A stretch of DNA of 64,000 nucleotides from Sulfuricurvum sp. GTDB lineage: Bacteria; Campylobacterota; Campylobacteria; Campylobacterales; Sulfurimonadaceae. A program made the position numbers and the translations under genes. The stretch lies in assembly GCA_030696775.1 (NCBI GenBank), contig JAUYRN010000003.1, positions 16,738 to 80,737 on the forward strand, read 5' to 3'. Positions 37,284 through 46,022 of this stretch are shown in pieces. Under the pieces are notes generated by a model. It was not told where the DNA came from, did no database searches, and was given only the letters and a program-made list of their open reading frames with translations. Position 1 is the first letter of the stretch, and each line of letters opens with the position of its first letter.

Positions 37284-37299
37284 AAAAGAATTCTTTTGG
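37282..37299. repeat. 18-bp perfect palindrome in the tRNA-Ala leader
   Basis: CCAAAAGAATTCTTTTGG reads the same on both strands. It spans the 5' leader and the first two bases of tRNA-Ala. Confidence 0.6.
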
Positions 37300-37310
37300 A
37301 TGGGAATGTA

Positions 37311-37316
37311 ATTATA
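37311..37316 (-). promoter_or_regulatory. -10 box of tRNA-Ala
   Basis: Minus-strand TATAAT about 28 bases before the mature tRNA 5' end. Confidence 0.5.
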
Positions 37317-37416
37317 GACACTCGCTCCTTAATATTTGTTTGAAAGTGTGTTTAAAGTTTTGAACACGAATGTCGATATACTATTTCATAATTATCACAA
37401 AAAAGGTATGTAAACA

Positions 37417-38028
37417 ATGAAAAAAATAGCATTTTTAATGATGATAGGAATGGTAAGTTTCGTATGGGGTACGGAAGATGTGACCGTCCAAGTGATCAGT
37501 GCCGTTTACGAAAAATCTATAACACCTGCATTTGATGCAAAGTTGAAAAAAACTGGGCTTGATATTCATAAAAAAATTGAAAATGGTCGTTACGTGGTAA
37601 CGCTTGGAACTTATCCTGCTGCAAAAAGTGCGAAACCTGCTCTTAAAAAAGCTCGTACTGTGGTCACCAAAGATGCATTTATCCGTCTCGTCAATCGTAA
37701 TATTACCGCAGTGGCGCACAGCAGTGTTGCAAAGCCTACCGCACACACCAATGCTCAAGAACATACAGCAGCTGCCGCAGTCGCTGAAGTAGCTAAAACA
37801 ATTGAAGTAACCAAAGCAATCGAAGCAATCAAATCAGTTGAGACACCAAAGCATGAAACTTCTGTTGCACCTGTCATCGTTCACGAAGTCAAACAACCCG
37901 TTATTGTAGCAGCAGCACTCACTGAATGCGATAAAAAAGAGTTACGGAAAGATGCCTTTGCAGAAGCGATTAACTACTACAAAACATCACCTTATCACCG
38001 GTTTGAGCCAGCTGGAATCCGTCAATAA
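37417..38028 (+). CDS. Periplasmic protein with SPOR-like N-terminal domain
   Basis: A 203-residue secreted protein: signal peptide about 1-18, then a basic SPOR-like module (VTVQVISAVYEKSITPAFDAKL, RYVVTLGTYPAAKSAKPALKKAR), and an Ala/Lys/Glu-rich low-complexity linker (about 100-165, with EVTKAIEAIKSVET). The end (CDKKELRKDAFAEAINYYKTS) may be a second small domain. The family assignment is tentative; no catalytic motif is seen. Confidence 0.55.
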   Translation: MKKIAFLMMIGMVSFVWGTEDVTVQVISAVYEKSITPAFDAKLKKTGLDIHKKIENGRYVVTLGTYPAAKSAKPALKKARTVVTKDAFIRLVNRNITAVAHSSVAKPTAHTNAQEHTAAAAVAEVAKTIEVTKAIEAIKSVETPKHETSVAPVIVHEVKQPVIVAAALTECDKKELRKDAFAEAINYYKTSPYHRFEPAGIRQ

Positions 38029-38037
38029 TATTGAGTG

Positions 38038-38463
38038 TCAGCTCTTAGAAGAACTTAACAGATCGTAGAGACAATCGAGATTTATTTGGTTCACCTTTTT
38101 AGCTTCTAAATGAAGTGACTCCAACAATTCTGTTGGATTTTCCCCATTCACAGGATAACAAACTGCCGCAGATGGGATATTGCGAGCAAAGACCTGATCT
38201 ACCATTCTCTTAACAATCCCTGTCCCATAACGATCCGTATACGGCATAACAAAAAAGTAATACTGCTCATAATGAACAATAGAATCGGAAGTTCGAAGTA
38301 ATGTAAGGAGATTATCATCGATCACATTTTGGGCAACCCCTGTAAAATCACAAAACAGTATGGTAAAACTCTCAGATCGGTTTTCATCCAATCGGCTTGC
38401 GATTCCGATATTAAGATCGATCAATGCTATAAAATTAGTAAACGAAAAAGTAACACCAGCCAT
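38038..38463 (-). CDS. Degenerate GGDEF-like protein
   Basis: A 141-residue protein that follows the GGDEF fold: an opening ALIDLNIGIASRLDE, NLLTLLRTSDSIVHYEQYYF and VMPYTDRYGTGIVKRMVDQVF, the position where RYGGDEF(F/L)-LLP-TD is expected. The GGDEF residues themselves are absent (HYEQYYFF), so it should not make c-di-GMP. It may bind nucleotides or act by protein contact. It lies tail to tail with the SPOR-like gene and is divergent from the seven-gene signalling unit. Confidence 0.6.
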   Translation of the reverse strand: MAGVTFSFTNFIALIDLNIGIASRLDENRSESFTILFCDFTGVAQNVIDDNLLTLLRTSDSIVHYEQYYFFVMPYTDRYGTGIVKRMVDQVFARNIPSAAVCYPVNGENPTELLESLHLEAKKVNQINLDCLYDLLSSSKS

Positions 38464-38564
38464 AGCTCACATCCTCTTTTAAAATCATCTAAAAAGCAGT
38501 ATAGCATAAAGAAGTAATCCGGCTCAACCGAATTTAAAATATCTAAGTGTAAACTGTTTAACTT

Positions 38565-38570
38565 TATAAT
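38565..38570 (+). promoter_or_regulatory. -10 box of the signalling operon
   Basis: ACTTTATAAT, about 35 bases before the ATG at 38605; AAAGGG is the ribosome site. Confidence 0.5.
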
Positions 38571-38604
38571 TTTTTTTGAATTAACAGATAAAAAAAGGGC
38601 CTCA

Positions 38605-39690
38605 ATGCAAACGGTACGAATATTAGCTGTTGACGATCAAGAGTTTAATTTAGATTTAATTGAGCTCGCGTTTATGGAGCACGAGCATGTTCAGGTCATT
38701 AAAGCCGTAAATGGTCAAGAAGCGCTCAATATATTAAAAAATGATTGTAACTTTCACGTTATTTTACTCGATCTTGCCATGCCAGTTCTCAATGGATTTG
38801 AAACACTTGAACGACTTAAAGCCCATCATATTTGGAAGCAAATCCCTACGATCATCGTTACAGCAAATAAAGAAGAAAAAATTCGGGCCCTTGAGATTGG
38901 CGGAGATGATTTTATCAGCAAGCCGTATGACGTTGAAGAGCTGAAACTGCGAACCTTTAATTATGCCAAAATCAAAGACTACCAAGACAATCTAGACCTG
39001 ATGGTTCAAGAAAAAACTGCAAAATTGCAAGAGGCTTTAATATTAGCCAAAAAAACGGAGTATGAAATTTCAGCACGACTGGGAAAAGCTTCGGAGTATC
39101 GTGATTTAGAAACAGGGATGCACATCAAGCGTATGAGTCATTATTCTGCTAAACTTGCAGAATTAGCGGGTTTGTGCGAAGATGAAGTAGAATTAATACT
39201 CTATGCTTCACCTCTTCACGATATTGGAAAAGTGGGGATACCCGATCAGATTTTGCTCAAACCGGGGAAATTTACCCCTGATGAGTTTGAGATAATGAAG
39301 CTCCACTCCGTTCTTGGAGGAAAAATGCTTGAAACAGATGGAAACTATCCTGTTCTTGAAGCAGGACGAATCATTGCTCTGCAGCATCATGAAAAAATCG
39401 ACGGTACCGGTTATCCGGCAGGACTTGCAGGCGAGAACATTCATATTCATGCACGTATCGTCTCTATTGCCGATGTGTTTGATGCTCTAAGTTCTGAGCG
39501 GGTGTATAAAAAAGCGTTTAGCGTTAAAAAAACTCTCGAAATTATGCAAGAGGGTTCAGGAACACATTTTGATACGGTATTGCTTGATTTACTGATAAAT
39601 AATCTCAATCAGTTTTTAACTATCAAAGAGGCGTTCCCTGATGAGGAAGAGACACCATCCATAATGAATTTGATGGACCAGTTGCAATAA
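38605..39690 (+). CDS. Response regulator with HD-GYP output
   Basis: A 361-residue protein: receiver domain (about 5-120) with phosphoacceptor Asp56 in ILLDLAMPVLNG, a coiled linker (135-160), then an HD-GYP domain with H205-D206 (LHDIGKVGIPD) and H261-H262 in HHEKIDGTGYPAG. HD-GYP enzymes hydrolyse c-di-GMP. First of seven genes in the unit; the next starts 8 bases later. Confidence 0.93.
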   Translation: MQTVRILAVDDQEFNLDLIELAFMEHEHVQVIKAVNGQEALNILKNDCNFHVILLDLAMPVLNGFETLERLKAHHIWKQIPTIIVTANKEEKIRALEIGGDDFISKPYDVEELKLRTFNYAKIKDYQDNLDLMVQEKTAKLQEALILAKKTEYEISARLGKASEYRDLETGMHIKRMSHYSAKLAELAGLCEDEVELILYASPLHDIGKVGIPDQILLKPGKFTPDEFEIMKLHSVLGGKMLETDGNYPVLEAGRIIALQHHEKIDGTGYPAGLAGENIHIHARIVSIADVFDALSSERVYKKAFSVKKTLEIMQEGSGTHFDTVLLDLLINNLNQFLTIKEAFPDEEETPSIMNLMDQLQ

Positions 39691-39698
39691 AGGAAATA

Positions 39699-40061
39699 AT
39701 GATGCGAATTTTAATAGCGGAAGATGAAGAGTACAATCAAATGGTAGTTCAAGCGATGGTCGAGCTTCTCTATCCGGATGTGACTATGGAGATGGTTGAC
39801 AATGGGCTTCAGGCACTCGAAAAGCTTAAGACAGAGAGCTTTGATTTACTATTATCCGATGTAGATATGCCCGTTATGAATGGGTATGAACTGGTCAATG
39901 AGATCAAAAAAATGGGACTTACTCTTCCCCTCATAAGCGTTACAGCATTTGCAATTAGCGGTGATCGAGAAAAGCTTTTAATGCATGGATTTGATGACTA
40001 TATCTCAAAACCCATCGACATGGATGCGATGAAAGTAGTATTGGATCGGTATATTTCTTAA
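39699..40061 (+). CDS. CheY-like single receiver protein
   Basis: A 120-residue stand-alone receiver domain with the acidic pocket ILIAEDEEYNQ, phosphoacceptor Asp54 (LLLSDVDMPVMNG), the conserved Thr-type VTAFA and Lys in DYISKPID. It lacks an output domain, so it probably passes phosphate on or binds a partner. TAATG coupling to the next gene, a hybrid kinase. Confidence 0.93.
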   Translation: MMRILIAEDEEYNQMVVQAMVELLYPDVTMEMVDNGLQALEKLKTESFDLLLSDVDMPVMNGYELVNEIKKMGLTLPLISVTAFAISGDREKLLMHGFDDYISKPIDMDAMKVVLDRYIS

Positions 40062-42397
40062 TGCGAAAATCATTTAATTCTTCTAGCTTGATTGCTTTTT
40101 TTGGCTTGGATGAAAAACATCTCGAGCAACGTGAAAAAGTAGGAACGTACATCCACTCCTTTGGGACACTGATTGCTGATCGAATGTACAACCATTATTT
40201 GCTCAAAGATCCCGTTTACCGAAATATCCTCTCTTCTTCTGATACCCCTCGACTGGTTCGAATGTTTGGAGAGTATTTTAGTTCTCTCTTTATTCACCCT
40301 TTTGATGAGCGCCTTATCGAACGGACGCGTCAAATATCCGAAATTCATATCGCCATTGGACTTGAATCTATCCATATTTCCAGAGGGTTTGATATTCTTA
40401 ATGAAATCATCGTTGATTTGGCTCGGGTTAATGTCCAGGTGCAGGAAGATTTGACCATTATCCTTAAAATGCTTCGTATCTGTGAAGCCTTAATGAATGA
40501 GAGTTATCGTGATCGCGAAGCAAAACATTTAGATGAAATTAAAAAAGAGAACGAAATTCTCAATATTTTTGACAAGCTGTATGCTGCCCTTACTATTCAT
40601 AAACAAAGTCAGCAAAAGCTAACCCGCTATTGGTCAAATAAAGAAAACTCTACAGAAGACAAAGAACATTTTCACGATGAAGCCTCCTGCTCTTTTACTC
40701 ACACACTAAACGAGCTTGCCTTAAAAGATACCATTTTGATGGGATTTGGCATTAATCTTAACGAAGTAAGAGAACTGCATCACAACTACCACGAAAAGCT
40801 AAATACTCTAATAGAAATGGCGCAAGGTGATGGGGAAGATCTCTACAATGAGATTTGTATTCTCTCGGAAACTCTTTATAAAATCATCGACAAACCCTTG
40901 CAGGACATATCCGCAACCTCCTATATGGGAGTGCACTCAGGAATCGAGTTTTTGCAGGCGTGTTCTCATTCAATTTATGAGAGTGGAAGTACCTATAATC
41001 CCGATGAACTTGTCGGCGGATTAAGAGATAAGCTTTATGCGCAACTCGAACAAACGCTTGGGTGGTGTATCGAAGGAATGTATGTCGGTGAGGGAGAAAT
41101 ATCCGGCAGTGATGCTTACGATGTTCATGGAAAAATTATTTTAAATGAAAGACGTATCAATATCGGTGTCGCGATCAAAGAGATTCCCAATAAAACGTAT
41201 ATGATCGAAATCATTCGAATTTTACTCGAAATTATGCGCCAAAATTTTCAAAATCGAGAGCGTGAGCATACCCTTGTGCGTCTTGTCGATGAAGCAGAAC
41301 GAGCGAGCACTTCCAAAAATATGTTTTTAGCCAATATGAGTCACGAATTGAGAACTCCGCTTAATGCTATTATTGGATTTTCACAGATTTTGATGATGAA
41401 TAAAACCCTTCCGGAAAACTTGGCTCCGTACATTCAAAAAATGGGAATTGCAGGCAATAATCTTCTAACATTGGTCAATACTATTTTAGATTTTGCCAAA
41501 CTTGAAGCCGGTAAACTCTCCTTTAAACCTGAGATCAATCTTGTTTCGACTATTATCCGGGATATTGCAACCATCATCGAACCCATGGCACAAAAAAAAT
41601 CGATTATTTTTCACTACCCTGAGCTGATCTCATTGGGTCTTTATCTCGATAAAGGGTTGATCGTTCAAGTACTGCTTAATCTATTAAGCAATGCTGTAAA
41701 ATTTACTCATGAGGGAGGGGAGATCACCCTAACCATAGATTACGATGAAGTAGCACGTTCTTACAAAATTGGGATTCGTGATAATGGTATCGGTATCGAC
41801 GTCAGTGATATTGCGACTCTTTTTGACCCCTTCACCCAAGTTGAAAATCCTTTTCAAAAAAGTGCAAAAGGGACAGGACTTGGTCTTGCAATTTCAAAAC
41901 GAATTATCGAAGATTTACACGGTGGACGTATTTGGGTTGAGAGTGTTGCAGGGGAGGGCTCTACCTTTTATTTTACCATACCGGTATCCTCCTCTCAAAG
42001 TACGCTTGAGCGATATGTCTCTTCTAATCCTGATGCCTCACGCGCATTGATAGTCGAAGACGCTGTTGAGTATCAGCAAGTTCTCATCGATCGCTTAGGG
42101 GAAAATTTTCATCTAACCGTAACCAACTCTGTCAATAAAGCCAAAGAACTTCTCGAAAACGAAAAATTTGATTTTATCATTCTGGATTTCTTTCTTGTCG
42201 ATGGGATCAGCTCTGAAGTATTACAGTTTATGGATACCAATAATATTCAAACTCCCTCCATCATCATATCCGCCGAAGACGACAGTAAACTCATCGCTCA
42301 TTTCCCAGATGCTCAAAATGTTGAAGGAATTTTCAACAAAGCGCACATCAATGAAATATGTGATTTTCTCACATTTAAGATCAAGCATAAAGGCTAA
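40061..42397 (+). CDS. Globin-coupled hybrid histidine kinase
   Basis: A 778-residue cytosolic sensor kinase. Residues about 10-150 look like a sensor globin: FFGLDEKHLEQREKVG, FGEYFSSLF and RTRQISEIHIAIGLESIHIS, with His96 as the likely haem ligand. Residues about 195-400 are a middle region of unrecognised type. Then comes HisKA with phosphoacceptor His428 (NMSHELRTPLNAIIGFSQIL), an ATPase domain (NLLSNAVKFTHEGG, DNGIGI, GTGLGLAIS) and a C-terminal receiver with Asp709 (FIILDFFLVDG). It should sense O2, NO or CO and phosphorylate the two upstream receivers. Confidence 0.85.
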   Translation: MRKSFNSSSLIAFFGLDEKHLEQREKVGTYIHSFGTLIADRMYNHYLLKDPVYRNILSSSDTPRLVRMFGEYFSSLFIHPFDERLIERTRQISEIHIAIGLESIHISRGFDILNEIIVDLARVNVQVQEDLTIILKMLRICEALMNESYRDREAKHLDEIKKENEILNIFDKLYAALTIHKQSQQKLTRYWSNKENSTEDKEHFHDEASCSFTHTLNELALKDTILMGFGINLNEVRELHHNYHEKLNTLIEMAQGDGEDLYNEICILSETLYKIIDKPLQDISATSYMGVHSGIEFLQACSHSIYESGSTYNPDELVGGLRDKLYAQLEQTLGWCIEGMYVGEGEISGSDAYDVHGKIILNERRINIGVAIKEIPNKTYMIEIIRILLEIMRQNFQNREREHTLVRLVDEAERASTSKNMFLANMSHELRTPLNAIIGFSQILMMNKTLPENLAPYIQKMGIAGNNLLTLVNTILDFAKLEAGKLSFKPEINLVSTIIRDIATIIEPMAQKKSIIFHYPELISLGLYLDKGLIVQVLLNLLSNAVKFTHEGGEITLTIDYDEVARSYKIGIRDNGIGIDVSDIATLFDPFTQVENPFQKSAKGTGLGLAISKRIIEDLHGGRIWVESVAGEGSTFYFTIPVSSSQSTLERYVSSNPDASRALIVEDAVEYQQVLIDRLGENFHLTVTNSVNKAKELLENEKFDFIILDFFLVDGISSEVLQFMDTNNIQTPSIIISAEDDSKLIAHFPDAQNVEGIFNKAHINEICDFLTFKIKHKG

Positions 42398-42399
42398 CA

Positions 42400-43197
42400 A
42401 TGTTCGAAGAGATTAAAAATTTTCCCCCGCTTCCGGCATCCATAGCAGCTATTCAAGAACTTTGTATGGCACAGGATGTTAACATAAATGCGCTTACCAA
42501 AGTCATTGAAAACGACCCCATGCTCAGTGCTAATATCCTAAAATCCGTCAATTCACCTTTGTATGGGATGAGTAAAGAAGTCTCCTCTGTCCATCAGGCA
42601 GTTATGCTCTTTGGTGTCTCCATGATACGAGGTTTTGCCGCAGCCAATGCTATCAAAAAAACACTTCCGCTTGATCTTTCACCGTACAATATTACCATCG
42701 AAAAACTCACTGAGACATCAACATTACAATTAGCATTATTACGAGAGTGGTATGGGATTGTCGATAAACAACGACTTCCACAGCTTGTTAGCGCATCCTT
42801 TTTGATGGAACTTGGGAAACTTGTTGTCGCTCAAAAAATAATTAAGTCTGGTGAAAAAGAGGCTTTTTTACACCAAACAGCCGAGGGCAAGACTCTAAGC
42901 GATATTGAAAAAAGCTACACAGGTCATGAGAGCTATGAAATTGCCGGAATGATGTTTAAACATTGGCATTTTGAAACATCTCTGATTGAAACACTAAGCA
43001 GTATGCACAATCCAAGTCATGGGGAAAATGGAGAGATACTCAATGTCATTTCCTGCGCTATTAATGTGCATGAAGTTTTAACTGAAGACTCATTGGCACG
43101 GGCTTATCATGCGATTGCAGCCTTTGGACTTGATGGTATTGCTTTTGAAAAAGCAGTTGAACTCGTTAAAATAAATATCACAAAGGATACAAAATGA
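42400..43197 (+). CDS. HDOD domain protein
   Basis: A 265-residue HDOD protein (FPPLPASIAAIQELC, IENDPMLSANILKSVNSPLYGM, AVMLFGVSMIRGFAAANAIK). It is a paralogue of the protein at 24952-25770, with many identical stretches. It starts 2 bases after the hybrid kinase and overlaps the FIST gene by 4 bases, so it belongs to the signalling unit and is likely an output or scaffold. Confidence 0.87.
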   Translation: MFEEIKNFPPLPASIAAIQELCMAQDVNINALTKVIENDPMLSANILKSVNSPLYGMSKEVSSVHQAVMLFGVSMIRGFAAANAIKKTLPLDLSPYNITIEKLTETSTLQLALLREWYGIVDKQRLPQLVSASFLMELGKLVVAQKIIKSGEKEAFLHQTAEGKTLSDIEKSYTGHESYEIAGMMFKHWHFETSLIETLSSMHNPSHGENGEILNVISCAINVHEVLTEDSLARAYHAIAAFGLDGIAFEKAVELVKINITKDTK

Positions 43198-44318
43198 GGA
43201 GTGAACAAATCAGATGGAACTCAAAATCAGGATGGAGCGGACACGATGAACTACGTGCAGCTTCCAGAGATTTAGTTTTGGTTTTCTTTGATCACCCTGC
43301 ATGTTTAACCCAAGAATGGTATCAAGAACTAAGCCAGATGTATCCCAACGCTATTATTGCCGGGGCAACCAGTGCAGGAAATGTTTTAGATACCATTATC
43401 AGTGATCAAGATGCAGTTGCTACTGCTATCACCTTTGAGCGCTCTCAAGTGCGATGTATTTCTAAAAAAGTTTCTGAATTTACCGACATGGAAGAATTCG
43501 GAAGTTCCTTAGGAAGAGACCTGCTTGCTGATTCGTTACGTCATGTATTTATACTCTCAGATGGACTAATAGTAAATGGAAGCGAATTGGCACGCGGATT
43601 ATCAAACGTATTGCCTGATGGAGTCAGCATAACTGGTGGCATGGCGGGTGATGGAACACGTTTTGGTGCAACATACGTAGTGGCACAAGGGCAAGCAGAA
43701 ACGGGAATCGTCGCTGCAATAGGCTTTTATGGAGAAACGCTTCGCGCTCAAAGCGGATGTTCTGCCGGATGGGAAGAGTTTGGAGCTGAGCGCCATATTA
43801 CACACTCTGAGGGCAATGTTTTATATACCATTGATAACAAACCGGCACTCGAGCTTTATAAGAGCTATCTAGGAGAATTTGCAGCTGATTTACCCGGAAG
43901 CGGTTTACGCTTTCCAATGAGTGTTCGTAAAAATGTCACCTCATTTCCTTTAATTCGAACGCTTCTCGCTATTGATGAGGAAACTCAAAGTTTGACGTTT
44001 GCAGGAGATATTCCAAACGGCGGCTTATGTCGTTTGATGAAAACGAATATGGACAGTCTCATCGAGCATGCAGGATTAGCGGCAGAAACATCAAAAATAG
44101 ATCAGGAAGAAGAATTCTTAGTATTACTGGTAAGTTGTGTAGGCAGACGTTTAGTTCTGGGGCAACTGTGTGAAGAAGAGCTTGAAATTATCCGTGAAAT
44201 CCTTGGAGAAAAAGCCATTTTAACCGGTTTTTACTCCTATGGTGAGCTATCAGAGGTTGGCGAATCACGATGTACGCTTCACAATCAGACCATGACTTTA
44301 GTTAGCTTATACGAATAG
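43194..44318 (+). CDS. FIST-domain sensor (NosP-like)
   Basis: A 374-residue protein with FIST-N (GATSAGNVLDTIISDQDAVATAI; LSDGLIVNGSELARGL; SITGGMAGDGTRFGATYV) and FIST-C (LELYKSYLGEFAADLPGSGLRFPMSV; FAGDIPNGG; CVGRRLVLGQ) halves. In NosP proteins this fold binds haem and senses NO, working with a co-encoded histidine kinase. The next gene is a histidine kinase, which fits. Haem binding here is not shown by sequence alone. Confidence 0.85.
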   Translation: MRSEQIRWNSKSGWSGHDELRAASRDLVLVFFDHPACLTQEWYQELSQMYPNAIIAGATSAGNVLDTIISDQDAVATAITFERSQVRCISKKVSEFTDMEEFGSSLGRDLLADSLRHVFILSDGLIVNGSELARGLSNVLPDGVSITGGMAGDGTRFGATYVVAQGQAETGIVAAIGFYGETLRAQSGCSAGWEEFGAERHITHSEGNVLYTIDNKPALELYKSYLGEFAADLPGSGLRFPMSVRKNVTSFPLIRTLLAIDEETQSLTFAGDIPNGGLCRLMKTNMDSLIEHAGLAAETSKIDQEEEFLVLLVSCVGRRLVLGQLCEEELEIIREILGEKAILTGFYSYGELSEVGESRCTLHNQTMTLVSLYE

Positions 44319-44333
44319 AAATAGGAATAAAGA

Positions 44334-46022
44334 ATGGGAGAGTTGCCTTATCATCGATTGTTAATTCGTCAAATGCGTCGATTTGTTCGACCAGATTTAA
44401 TTGATGAGCTATCTCCTTTTTTAAACAGCGTTAGCGAGTTTTACATTGGTGTAGACAAAGAGAGACGACTCCTGGAGCATACACTCGATGTGAGCTCAAA
44501 GGAACTCGAAGAAGCTAATCGTACCTTAAAGCAGCAGCATGAAGAGATGCACCATTCAATTCTAAATGCACTTAATATTGGACTTTTTGCAATTGATAAT
44601 GAAGGTAAAATTATTTTTGCCAATGAAAGTGCTCACTATCTTTTTGGTTACAATGACCATGAACTCGTAGGGCGTGATATTTCAACCTTTATTCACGACC
44701 AAGAAATTGCTGACATTATCGAATACGGCGTTGGATTCGGACGCCGTGAAGGGGAATCCGAGCTGTTTGATGCGCATCAAACCCGTATCCCCATCCGCTA
44801 TTCAGCCTATCCTATTTTACATGAGTCACTTCCAAAAGGGACAGTATTTTCACTCACCGATATTACCTTGGACCAAAAACGTGAAGGGCTGATTGATCTT
44901 CAACAGCTGGCCCTTGAATCAACCGCTACCATGATGCTTATCGCCGATGATGAGGGACATATCCAATACGCTAACAAAGAGTTTGTACGTGTTAGCGGAT
45001 TTGAAGTTGAAGAACTGATAGGTGAAAGTTCCCGCTATATCATTGACGAGCAAATAAATGACCCTGAAATGGTCAAGCTTTGCTGGGAAACGGTAAAAAG
45101 CGGTAAAGCATGGGAGGGAGAAATTCTCGCTCAATCCAAAGATGGAAATGTTTATTTTGAGGAGCTGACACTCACACCTCTCGTTGAACGCGGAAGCGTT
45201 ACCCACTTTGTTGCCGTTAAAAAAGACATCAGTGAACGAATACGGGCCCAAGAGGAGTTAAAACTTGCCCGCGATGAGGCGATTATGGCAATGAATCAAG
45301 CCAGAGAAGCCAATCGTGCTAAAGACACTTTTCTCTCAAGTATGAGTCATGAACTGCGTACTCCGCTCAACGCTATTAACGGATTTTCGCAAATCTTGCT
45401 GGCAAAAGCTGATACTCCTGAAAATGCAAAAAAGTTTATTGAAAAAATCAATATCTCAGGAAATAATCTCCTCGCTCTGGTGAATACTATTTTAGATTTT
45501 TCGAAAATTGAAGCAGGAAAAATGGAGCTTCATTATGTACCATTTCTCATGCACGAGCTCACCAAAGAAGTTCGTATTCTCGTCGAATCTATGGCACATA
45601 AAAAAAATCTTTCACTTGATTTAGTTCTAAATGCAGAGATGATTATCAATGCAGATCGGCAGTTAATCAAACAAGTGTTAGTCAATTTACTCAGTAACGC
45701 GATTAAATTTTCTCCTGATGGTGAAGCGATTACACTCACTTACACTGCAGATGAAACGCACCATGTATTTGGTGTTGCCGATCATGGGCATGGTATACCT
45801 GCCGATAAAATTGCTACATTATTTGATCCTTTTGTCCAAATTAGAGAGCATCAGAACGAGTCCATAAAAGGAAGTGGTCTAGGACTTTCTATTGTCAAAA
45901 AAATCATTGAACTGCACCATGGTAACGTATGGATTGAGAGCTCCATTGGAAAAGGAAGCTGTTTTTACTTTAGTTTGCCAAAAAATCTTACCATCTCCTC
46001 GAAAGAATCTTATGAGTCTTGA
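44334..46022 (+). CDS. Double-PAS histidine kinase
   Basis: A 562-residue cytosolic kinase: N-terminal helical region with heptads (about 1-75, LIRQMRRFVRPDLIDELSPF), PAS1 (about 76-195, IGLFAIDNEGKIIFANESAHYLFGY), PAS2 (about 200-310, MMLIADDEGHIQYANKEFVRVSGF), HisKA with His339 (SMSHELRTPLNAINGFSQIL) and ATPase domain (NLLSNAIKFSPDGE, ADHGHGI, GSGLGLSIV). It has no receiver. It follows the FIST gene by 15 bases and is the likely FIST-partner kinase. Its kinase core is very like that of the next gene. Confidence 0.92.
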   Translation: MGELPYHRLLIRQMRRFVRPDLIDELSPFLNSVSEFYIGVDKERRLLEHTLDVSSKELEEANRTLKQQHEEMHHSILNALNIGLFAIDNEGKIIFANESAHYLFGYNDHELVGRDISTFIHDQEIADIIEYGVGFGRREGESELFDAHQTRIPIRYSAYPILHESLPKGTVFSLTDITLDQKREGLIDLQQLALESTATMMLIADDEGHIQYANKEFVRVSGFEVEELIGESSRYIIDEQINDPEMVKLCWETVKSGKAWEGEILAQSKDGNVYFEELTLTPLVERGSVTHFVAVKKDISERIRAQEELKLARDEAIMAMNQAREANRAKDTFLSSMSHELRTPLNAINGFSQILLAKADTPENAKKFIEKINISGNNLLALVNTILDFSKIEAGKMELHYVPFLMHELTKEVRILVESMAHKKNLSLDLVLNAEMIINADRQLIKQVLVNLLSNAIKFSPDGEAITLTYTADETHHVFGVADHGHGIPADKIATLFDPFVQIREHQNESIKGSGLGLSIVKKIIELHHGNVWIESSIGKGSCFYFSLPKNLTISSKESYES

